Below are positions 1-5,373 of a DNA stretch of 6,129 bases, in pieces; position 1 is the first letter of the stretch; each line of letters starts with the position of its first letter. Location of the stretch: contig JAOUDU010000183.1 in NCBI GenBank assembly GCA_029859085.1, positions 1 to 6,129 on the forward strand, written 5' to 3'. The notes below the pieces were generated by a model, which did not search any database, had not been told where the DNA came from, and saw nothing but the letters and a program-made list of their open reading frames with translations. Origin of the DNA: Gammaproteobacteria bacterium (lineage in GTDB: Bacteria; Pseudomonadota; Gammaproteobacteria; Pseudomonadales; Halieaceae). Position numbers and translations under genes: made by a program.

Positions 1-54
1 TACATCAGCGGCCAGAGTATCGCCGTGGACGGCGGCCAGGCTTACATGGGTTGA
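1..54 (+). CDS. Short-chain dehydrogenase/reductase, C-terminal end only (partial)
   Basis: The first 54 bases read in frame 1 as YISGQSIAVDGGQAYMG followed by TGA. The pattern 'isGQ-I-VDGG' just before the C-terminus is the usual end of classical SDR-family NAD(P)-dependent oxidoreductases, where it follows the last helix and forms the terminal beta strand and tail. The Rossmann glycine motif and the catalytic Tyr-x-x-x-Lys lie outside the window, so cofactor and substrate cannot be judged. The gene runs towards the patatin-like lipase and the two stop codons are only 27 bp apart, with no clear terminator hairpin between them. The assignment to the SDR family is fairly safe for such a short piece; any specific activity would be a guess. 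Confidence 0.75.
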   Translation, partial: YISGQSIAVDGGQAYMG

Positions 55-81
55 GTGGGGCAGGCTGTCGCGACGGCAAAC

Positions 82-1560
82 CTAGCCGGCTTTTCGCGCC
101 GATTTCAGCCAGTGTTTTTCCTCCACTTCGAAAGCATGGAGAATGGAATCCAGTGTTCGCCCAATTCTCGTGGTGGTCCCAATGGCCGGGATTTTCGGCC
201 AGGTGGCACGTTCGCCTGCCCCGATGAGCTCTGCCATCTCTTCCTCGGACAGCATTTTCAGGATCATGCCCAGCCCGGAAATGCCATAGCCAGGATAAAT
301 ATTGATATCCCCGGTGAACTGCTGGTCTATCAGGGCGTTGGTAGTATTCAGGGCGATTCCCAGCCTGGGGCCGATTGACGCATAGCGCTGCACAAGATCG
401 AGGCAGCCACGCACAATTTCCTTGGTCGCGGCTATCGATGCGTCCGAGGTGATTTTGCGGATTCCGGGCTTCAAATTCCGCTCGCGCCCCAGGCCCGGCA
501 TCACCTGGCTGACAATGAAGTGATTCACACCGTACATACGGGCCAGCCTCTTGGCCGGCAGATCCTGCGAAAACGAGCCGTCGATCCAGCGCCGGGAGGA
601 CAGGTACGGCACGATCTTGCCGTGCACGTTGCGGCCCTCCAGCTGGACCGGCGGAAAAACCCCGGGCAGCGCGGAACTGGCCAGCACGGCCGAGCGAATG
701 GTGACATTCGGCGAGGCAATATGGTTGAGCAGGCGCGACGTCTGCCGTGTCTCGGCAGGTGAAATGGTTATGTTGATGCTGCGACCGGTTTTTTCGTAAG
801 CTTCAAGGAAGGTCATGTCGGGGATCATCCGCGCCATTTCCTGCTTGATCACCCGCATATCAACCTTGTTGTTCTTACCGAAACCGATTTTGACATTTTC
901 CCTGTTTGCAGTCAGAGCCCGGGCGAGAAAATTGTTTTTGAAAAGCTCGAGGTATTCGGTATCAGTGCGTGTACCCACTATAGCCGCGACAAAAGCCCCG
1001 GCACTGGCGCCCGAGATGACGACCGGACACAACTCCTGCTCTATCAGGGATTTGAGCACACCGAAATGAAAGTAGCCCAGGGTGCCGCCGCCGCTCAGCA
1101 TCAGTGCCGAGCGACCATAACAATGGCTGGCCCGCTGGAAAAACTCGACCCGCTCGGCCCAGGATACACTCCGCAGTTTCCGGGGCGCCAGGTGTTCCAG
1201 TGATTCACTGATTTCACTGATATATTCTTCGATCAGGAGTTTGGTTCCACACTTCGCGCGCTGATACAGTTTCGCCTGTCCGATACCGTCGATATTGCCG
1301 TGAATACCCTCGTTCAGAGTGAACAGAAGACCCTGGTCATCCCCCTTCTGGCGCATCCTGCGAAGCTTTTGCACGCGGGTTTTGATTCTGGAGTGGTCAT
1401 ACAGCCGCGAATCATCTGTCTCGCGCCACAGTTGCGCACCGGTTTCCCGGTCATGTTGCCGGGCGAGGTCGAACCAACCCGCATAGCTGTCGGCGTGCAG
1501 CAGATCCTTTTCGATCTTCCTGATGGCGCGGGATTTACGGCTGAATTTTGGATTGCTCAT
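82..1560 (-). CDS. Patatin-like phospholipase/triacylglycerol lipase with N-terminal DUF3336 region
   Basis: A complete 492-aa serine acyl hydrolase predicted to cleave acyl esters of neutral lipids or phospholipids. Residues about 10-145 are a basic, helical stretch resembling the DUF3336 domain that precedes the patatin domain in yeast Tgl3/4/5 and plant SDP1 lipases. The patatin core spans about 150-345: the oxyanion-hole glycine run SGGGTLG (156-162), the nucleophile elbow GASAG with Ser186, and the second catalytic residue Asp327 in WIDGS. Both dyad residues are present, so the enzyme should be active. No signal peptide is visible, which fits a cytoplasmic or membrane-associated enzyme. 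The ATG at 1560 has a GGAG about 12 nt upstream, a rather long spacing. The gene converges on the SDR and lies 280 bp downstream of the kinase operon, on the same strand. Family is confident; TAG lipase versus phospholipase is not resolved. Confidence 0.93.
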   Translation of the reverse strand: MSNPKFSRKSRAIRKIEKDLLHADSYAGWFDLARQHDRETGAQLWRETDDSRLYDHSRIKTRVQKLRRMRQKGDDQGLLFTLNEGIHGNIDGIGQAKLYQRAKCGTKLLIEEYISEISESLEHLAPRKLRSVSWAERVEFFQRASHCYGRSALMLSGGGTLGYFHFGVLKSLIEQELCPVVISGASAGAFVAAIVGTRTDTEYLELFKNNFLARALTANRENVKIGFGKNNKVDMRVIKQEMARMIPDMTFLEAYEKTGRSINITISPAETRQTSRLLNHIASPNVTIRSAVLASSALPGVFPPVQLEGRNVHGKIVPYLSSRRWIDGSFSQDLPAKRLARMYGVNHFIVSQVMPGLGRERNLKPGIRKITSDASIAATKEIVRGCLDLVQRYASIGPRLGIALNTTNALIDQQFTGDINIYPGYGISGLGMILKMLSEEEMAELIGAGERATWPKIPAIGTTTRIGRTLDSILHAFEVEEKHWLKSARKAG

Positions 1561-1704
1561 AGGACCAGTAATCTCCAGGTTTCCACTACCTTGGTGATAA
1601 AAGGCGTGTCCAGCAAAAGTGATCGATCAATCATCGACCGCAAGCAAAGCGGCTTCGGGATGCCCCCAAGCGCTTTCAGCTTAGCGGACGCTTTGCATCG
1701 GTGA

Positions 1705-1760
1705 ATATACATAAAAGGTCATTTTAATAACCATATAAGACCAGTGGTTACACTGTTTGG
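1705..1760 (-). promoter_or_regulatory. AT-rich island, candidate promoter/operator of the patatin-like lipase
   Basis: The 280-bp spacer between the two minus-strand units (1561-1840) is GC-rich except for this stretch. Read on the minus strand it contains TAAAAT (5 of 6 matches to the -10 consensus), close to TATATGG, but no good -35 hexamer at the right distance. At 1717-1732 lies an imperfect 16-bp palindrome, GGTCATTTTAATAACC, with six of eight base pairs matching; a further GACC at 1739-1742 can pair with its first GGTC. Such a site could bind a dimeric regulator. A start here would give a 5' leader of roughly 140-150 nt for the lipase gene. This is inference from composition and position. 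The rest of the spacer shows only a 10-bp palindrome TGATCGATCA at 1620-1629 and a spaced 8-bp inverted repeat (GCAAAGCG 1644-1651, CGCTTTGC 1689-1696). No gene is seen in it. Confidence 0.3.
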
Positions 1761-1840
1761 GGCGGGGTGAGGTCAACCCCGGATGCCGGCTTTAACGACG
1801 CTGGCGGCAAGCCGCGCAAGGAGTCCGCGGGCCGCGGCAA

Positions 1841-3004
1841 TCAGTACGCGGGCTCCTCCCCGGTCAGGCCCGCACCGGGCCAGGCGCCCTGCACGTAAGT
1901 CTGGCAATTACCCCACCCGACAGCGCCGCCGAGCGGGTCTTCCACCCGGATCATGCAATCCCGGAATTGCTTGTAACGCTCGATCACCCCGGGTTTCGAA
2001 GCATCCGGCACGTAATCACCATCGATAAAATCCTCGCCCCGCCAACTGCCGTGATAGTGACCATCGCCGCCATGGTAATGCCCCGCGCCGAGGTAAAACC
2101 CGGTCTCGGACAGCTTTTTGAAATACAGTGGCCGCTCACTGCCATCTTGCATCTGCAGGCGAAAAGTCCCCTGCTGCAATCGCTTGGTGGCGGGGTCAAA
2201 TTGCAGCTCGGGCTCCAGCCCCACCACCACCTCAGTCCGGCCCCGCTCATCCTCAAAGGCACCCTGGACCCGTTGTTGCATGAAGCCGGCGCCGGAAAAG
2301 TGCAGGAAATAATGGTGGAAGGCATAGTGCGAGCCATCCTCGCGCTGTAGCAGTAGCGGATTCCATATGGCCAGCGCCCGCGGCACCAGATGGTGAAAAT
2401 CCGGTTCCATATCCGCCAGGGGCAGGCCCACCTGCGGCCGCACCCCCCAGGATTTGTCCCGGGTCGAGACCCAGCTGTGTTCGCTGATATCGGTTCGCTG
2501 CCCGCTGATTTCCAGCCAGCCGCAAACCACACCGGTCTGGTGGTAACGGATCTGGTCGGTCGCCTTCCGGTAGCCGCGCATATCGCGCCGGTCCTCCCGC
2601 TCTTCCAGCACACATGCTGCAACTGCCTTGAAAATGATATCGAAGGCAATCGGTTGAATATCATTCGCAACCAGCCTCACCCGCACACACTGCAGGGGCT
2701 CCAGCACTTCGTAACTGATCGGTCCGGCATTGACTGTCCCTGGGTCGCGACTGAGCGCCCGACTGGCCCTTACCACCCACTGCTCGGTACCTCGGGAAAT
2801 ACCGGCATAGGCATCCACAACATTGCGGTTTGTGTATTTGCCGAAGCCGAAAGCGACCTGCACGGAACCATCCCGGGCCGCCGCCATGCCGCAGACTTTT
2901 TCCGCCCAGGCCGGGTCGCTCTGTCCCACAGTGGCAAAGGTTTCTACGATCTGGTGGTTGAACTGCTCGTCCGCCGGGACCAGCGGACCGATGGATCCAG
3001 CCAT
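1841..3004 (-). CDS. Protein of unknown function, possibly CrtC/AttH-like (DUF7064/DUF7065-type) two-domain fold
   Basis: A complete 387-aa soluble protein with no signal peptide or membrane segment visible. I do not recognise an enzyme. It is rich in Trp, Tyr, His and short beta-type segments. The centre carries RDKSWGVR (182-189), which resembles the 'RD-SWG-R' signature I associate with hydroxyneurosporene-hydratase/AttH-like lipocalin-fold proteins and the DUF7064/7065 families; this link is from memory and not firm. Towards the C-terminus the pentapeptide GHYHG occurs twice (308-312 and 315-319), followed by WRGE, giving a His/Tyr cluster that could bind a ligand or metal. Its ATG has a near-ideal Shine-Dalgarno (AGGAGGAG, 7-nt spacing). 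It starts 25 bp after the kinase stop codon, so the two are almost certainly co-transcribed and probably work on the same substrate. A lipid- or hydrophobic-ligand role would fit but is inference. Confidence 0.85.
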   Translation of the reverse strand: MAGSIGPLVPADEQFNHQIVETFATVGQSDPAWAEKVCGMAAARDGSVQVAFGFGKYTNRNVVDAYAGISRGTEQWVVRASRALSRDPGTVNAGPISYEVLEPLQCVRVRLVANDIQPIAFDIIFKAVAACVLEEREDRRDMRGYRKATDQIRYHQTGVVCGWLEISGQRTDISEHSWVSTRDKSWGVRPQVGLPLADMEPDFHHLVPRALAIWNPLLLQREDGSHYAFHHYFLHFSGAGFMQQRVQGAFEDERGRTEVVVGLEPELQFDPATKRLQQGTFRLQMQDGSERPLYFKKLSETGFYLGAGHYHGGDGHYHGSWRGEDFIDGDYVPDASKPGVIERYKQFRDCMIRVEDPLGGAVGWGNCQTYVQGAWPGAGLTGEEPAY

Positions 3005-3011
3005 CTTTTTT

Positions 3012-3019
3012 CTCCTCCT
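3012..3019 (-). promoter_or_regulatory. Strong Shine-Dalgarno in the kinase/unknown-protein junction
   Basis: On the minus strand AGGAGGAG stands 7 nt before the ATG at 3004, inside the 25-bp gap after the kinase stop codon. It fixes the start of the downstream gene and suggests that this gene is translated efficiently in its own right, possibly more strongly than the kinase, whose own ribosome binding site is weaker. Confidence 0.85.
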
Positions 3020-3029
3020 GCGACAGCCT

Positions 3030-4184
3030 CTAGATCGGGTTCAGGCCAAACCTGGCCATCTGTTGGTCCAGCAACAGGGTGCTGGTGTTCCTGATATCAA
3101 ACTCCGCTTCCGGGGGGAAGAAACCCTGCGCGGTAAGGCGAGTGCCCACGCGGTGCATGATAATCGCGAACTGGAAAATACTGAGCAATTCATAATAGTC
3201 CAGCGCCGCGGCGCTGTACCCGCTCTGCTTTTCCCAGAGCGCTACCAACTCCTCTCGGCCGGGCAGGCCATCGAGCTTTGCGATGCCCAGCCCGGTTGAC
3301 AGGCAGTCGTCCAGAACCATCCACCAGGCGAGGTCGTGCACGGGATTGCCCAGGTGCACCATCTCCCAGTCGAGCAGGCCAACGATACCGCTACCGCCGC
3401 GCTCGATCATCAGGTTGGCCGGCTTGGCGTCACCCCAACACAGGGCCACCGGGTCGTGTGCCGGCTGGTGTTCCTTCAGGTAGCGCAGTACCGGGTGGAG
3501 CTTGGCAAAAGGGCGCCCCACCGCTTCCGCCCAACCCAGGAAGTATTCATAGTATTCGAGCAACTGCGCCAGGGGGGTGCCGAATCTGTCCCGGTTCCAC
3601 AGGTCGGAAAAACCCAGAGCGCTCCAGTCGACGCGATGTACCGCCGCCATCTCCGTGATCGCGTTACGCCAGATATCAGCGCGAACCTGGGGCGACGCCG
3701 ATGTCAGCCAGCCCTGCGCCTGGTAGGGAGGATTGTCCGCCAGGTAGCGCCCCTCCAGTCGTTCCATGACATAAAAACGCCGGCCGAGCACCGCGGGGTC
3801 GGGTTCCAGCCCGAGTGCGACAGGCACCTTGATTCCCGCATGCTGCAACCGGCTCAGGGCGCGGAACTGCGACTCCAGGTCGTACTCGGGGAAAATCCCC
3901 TGCCCCTGCTGCTCCAGCCGGATAACCAGGCCCTGGTGGCACCTGCCGCCGTGCTGCTCCCAGCCGATATCAAACAGCAGGGTTTCGTTTGATGCACCCG
4001 CATCGGGCGCAGTAAACGCGGAAACCACCAGCGATTTCCGCTGCGGGAACTGCGCGGCCAGCCACGCCTCCAGCCGCCGCGGCATATCACTGTCCCCAGC
4101 CGCCGCTACCACCGGCCCGCAGCCTGTCGCCAAATTGGACGATCCAATACGCGAAGTCGTTTTCCGGGAATGCTCACAAGCCAT
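3030..4184 (-). CDS. ACAD10/11-type phosphotransferase (APH/choline-kinase fold)
   Basis: A complete 384-aa kinase-like protein of the aminoglycoside-phosphotransferase superfamily, closest in pattern to the stand-alone bacterial relatives of the ACAD10/ACAD11 N-terminal domain. The N-lobe shows an ATP-site strand LVIRL (86-90) and an acidic helix YDLESQFRALSRL (101-113). The C-lobe carries the Brenner loop CWGDAKPANLM (249-259), with likely catalytic Asp252 and metal-binding Asn257, then LLDWEMVHLGNPVHDLAWW (270-288), with the metal-binding Asp272. Trp replaces the usual His before Gly-Asp, which I recall as common in this branch. Known relatives (LvaA, ACAD10/11) phosphorylate 4-hydroxyacyl substrates, so a hydroxy-acyl kinase is likelier than drug resistance; the substrate here is unknown. 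Start uncertain: Met34 (ATG at 4085) has GGGGA 7 nt upstream and sits where family homology begins, while the ATG at 4184 has GAGG 4 nt upstream. It is first in a two-gene operon. Confidence 0.9.
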   Translation of the reverse strand: MACEHSRKTTSRIGSSNLATGCGPVVAAAGDSDMPRRLEAWLAAQFPQRKSLVVSAFTAPDAGASNETLLFDIGWEQHGGRCHQGLVIRLEQQGQGIFPEYDLESQFRALSRLQHAGIKVPVALGLEPDPAVLGRRFYVMERLEGRYLADNPPYQAQGWLTSASPQVRADIWRNAITEMAAVHRVDWSALGFSDLWNRDRFGTPLAQLLEYYEYFLGWAEAVGRPFAKLHPVLRYLKEHQPAHDPVALCWGDAKPANLMIERGGSGIVGLLDWEMVHLGNPVHDLAWWMVLDDCLSTGLGIAKLDGLPGREELVALWEKQSGYSAAALDYYELLSIFQFAIIMHRVGTRLTAQGFFPPEAEFDIRNTSTLLLDQQMARFGLNPI

Positions 4185-4215
4185 GCCACCTCATTGCTGC
4201 CCCTGCAGCTACCCT

Positions 4216-4240
4216 GCAAATTTCGGACCCCGAAATTTGC
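4216..4240. promoter_or_regulatory. Perfect 11-bp inverted repeat (25 bp) in the divergent promoter region
   Basis: The arms GCAAATTTCGG (4216-4226) and CCGAAATTTGC (4230-4240) are exact reverse complements around the 3-bp centre ACC. Each arm contains AAATTT. The element lies between the kinase operon (-, start 4184 or 4085) and the acyltransferase gene (+, start 4380), in the only spacer that separates divergent units in this window. The size and symmetry suit an operator for a dimeric repressor of the TetR/MarR kind; it could also be a REP-like repeat or an mRNA hairpin in the kinase leader. It is not a simple terminator, because no gene ends here and no T run follows. No second copy was seen in the window. 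No convincing -35/-10 pair was found for either gene in 4185-4379. Confidence 0.6.
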
Positions 4241-4363
4241 CATTTCCCGCTCTCGTCCAGCAGGCCGCCTGTGCATACCCTAACAAGGACAGCTGATCCG
4301 TCGCCATTGAACGACAACATACAGCGCCGTTGCCGCACGCCCTGGCATGACCATACATACCGC

Positions 4364-4370
4364 AAAGGAG
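4364..4370 (+). promoter_or_regulatory. Ribosome binding site that sets the acyltransferase start at 4380
   Basis: AAAGGAG lies 9 nt before the ATG at 4380. An in-frame ATG at 4347, 11 codons upstream, has no Shine-Dalgarno (preceded by CACGCCCTGGC), and the site itself would fall inside the longer version. The downstream ATG is therefore preferred. Confidence 0.8.
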
Positions 4371-4379
4371 AATATTCTC

Positions 4380-5264
4380 ATGACCACCCAAGACCATGCA
4401 AAAAAGCCTCACGAGGTAACCTTTACTGACGAGGAAATAGCGGATCTTGTGGAAAAATTCCTCGCTATCGAGGCCCCCAACGAAAAGACATTTGACCGCC
4501 TCTACGCATTTATCAGGCGCTACTTCGCCCCCACGATCGTCGGTCTCGAAAACATCCCCGATGAACCCACCCTGTTCATCGGCAACCACGCGATGTTTGG
4601 CCTGGACGGCATGATACTGATGCCTACCGTCTACAAGGAAACCGGGCGATTCCTGCGCGCCATGGGTGACAAGGCCTGGTTCCAGACCGGGACAGGTATG
4701 AAGATGGCTGCCAGTGGCATGGTCCTGGGCCACCCGGAGGTCTGCAGTGCGCTGATGGAAGCAGGCCATGACCTGCTGGTCTTTCCCGGGGGCGCGGCAG
4801 AGGCAAACAAGACGGCCCAGGAAAAGTATTCGCTGGTGTGGCGGGAGCGGTACGGCTTCGTACGCATGGCCGCGCGGCACGGGTACAATATAACGCCGTT
4901 CGGGATGGTCGGACCGGACGACTGGTGGGACCATGCCATCGAGGGCCGCGACCTGCTGCAGAGCCGGCTGGTGAAACTGCTGCAAAAGATGGGAGTGATA
5001 GGGGATATCCGGGAGGACATCGTGCCGCCGATACCCCGAGGCCTGTTCAACACCCTGCTGCCCAAGCCGGAGCGCTGCTTCCTCGCGTTTGGCGAGCCCG
5101 TCGAGGTACCAGACTGTAGAGGCAGGGAAGTCTCCATGGCCGTCCAGAAATCCGTTCGCACCCGGACAGCCGAAGCCGTGGAGTCGCTGGTAGGTGACAT
5201 GCTCCTGATGCGAGCCCAGAACAAACATAAAGAAGGTATGGTACGCCGCTTGTTGACCCGCTAG
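4380..5264 (+). CDS. Lysophospholipid/monoacylglycerol acyltransferase-like protein (PlsC superfamily, MGAT/TMEM68 branch)
   Basis: A complete 294-aa acyltransferase (305 aa if the upstream ATG at 4347 is used). It should transfer an acyl group from acyl-CoA or acyl-ACP to a glycerolipid or similar alcohol. Motif I is NHAMFGLDG (69-77): catalytic His70 and Asp76 separated by five residues, the spacing I associate with the MGAT/TMEM68-like group rather than the HX4D of typical PlsC. FPGGAAEA (135-142) replaces the FPEG box, again as in that group. Next come EKYSLVWRERYGFVRMA (149-165) and ITPFGMVG (171-178), the conserved block in which a 'P' strand follows the acceptor-site region. No obvious transmembrane helix is visible, so a peripheral membrane location is likely. 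It diverges from the kinase operon and is followed by a GC-rich hairpin. Family confident; acceptor (lysophospholipid, MAG/DAG, or other) unknown. Confidence 0.93.
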   Translation: MTTQDHAKKPHEVTFTDEEIADLVEKFLAIEAPNEKTFDRLYAFIRRYFAPTIVGLENIPDEPTLFIGNHAMFGLDGMILMPTVYKETGRFLRAMGDKAWFQTGTGMKMAASGMVLGHPEVCSALMEAGHDLLVFPGGAAEANKTAQEKYSLVWRERYGFVRMAARHGYNITPFGMVGPDDWWDHAIEGRDLLQSRLVKLLQKMGVIGDIREDIVPPIPRGLFNTLLPKPERCFLAFGEPVEVPDCRGREVSMAVQKSVRTRTAEAVESLVGDMLLMRAQNKHKEGMVRRLLTR

Positions 5265-5275
5265 CGCCCGGTAGA

Positions 5276-5296
5276 GCGCGGGGCTTTACCCCGCGC
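5276..5296 (+). terminator. GC-rich stem-loop after the acyltransferase gene, possible terminator
   Basis: GCGCGGGG (5276-5283) and CCCCGCGC (5289-5296) form a perfect 8-bp stem with a CTTTA loop, beginning 11 bp after the stop codon. The stem is very stable, but it is followed by AGACCGCACC rather than a T run, so it is not a canonical intrinsic terminator. It could still end or stabilise the transcript, or be a regulator site for the downstream AraC-type gene. A competing, weaker pairing exists between GTAGAG (5271-5276) and CTTTAC (5284-5289). Confidence 0.5.
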
Positions 5297-5339
5297 AGAC
5301 CGCACCATTCCGAGGCCACCTCATTTCGCGCCGGGCTGC

Positions 5340-5367
5340 TTGCGTGCATTCGGCTACCCACTACAAT
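5340..5367 (+). promoter_or_regulatory. Candidate sigma-70 promoter of the AraC-type regulator
   Basis: TACAAT (5362-5367) matches the -10 consensus at five of six positions. TTGCGT (5340-5345), 16 bp upstream, keeps the TTG of the -35 element. The predicted transcription start, about 7 nt past the -10 box, falls on or next to the ATG at 5374, so the message could be leaderless. This agrees with the absence of a Shine-Dalgarno before that ATG. The assignment is by consensus only. Confidence 0.4.
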
Positions 5368-5373
5368 ACGGGC

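Noticed and set aside
66..73. GTCGCGAC palindrome between the convergent SDR and lipase genes as a bidirectional terminator
   Set aside because: Only 8 bp with no loop and no flanking T runs on either strand; short GC palindromes of this kind are common here.
1300..1704. A plus-strand frame running out of the lipase gene into the spacer
   Set aside because: Most of it is antisense to the conserved DUF3336 region, and the part beyond 1560 has no protein-like features. It crosses the likely promoter of the lipase.
1740..1755. ACTGGTC on the minus strand as a FadR-type operator half-site
   Set aside because: Only one half resembles the FadR consensus; the other half does not match, so the likeness is weak.
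2390..3094. A 234-codon plus-strand frame opposite the unknown protein, and similar frames at 1984-2670 and 3336-3992
   Set aside because: They are shadows of the minus-strand operon: no ribosome binding sites of note and no domain-like composition. The minus-strand genes have a strong Shine-Dalgarno and family motifs.
3030..4184. Reading the APH-fold kinase as an aminoglycoside-resistance gene
   Set aside because: The WGD catalytic loop, the DWEMVHLGNP block and the operon partner fit the ACAD10/11-type metabolic kinases. No resistance or mobile-element genes are nearby.
4209..5228. A 339-codon open frame on the minus strand opposite the acyltransferase
   Set aside because: It overlaps almost the entire motif-bearing acyltransferase gene, its translation shows no recognisable domain, and long antisense frames are expected in GC-rich codon-biased DNA.
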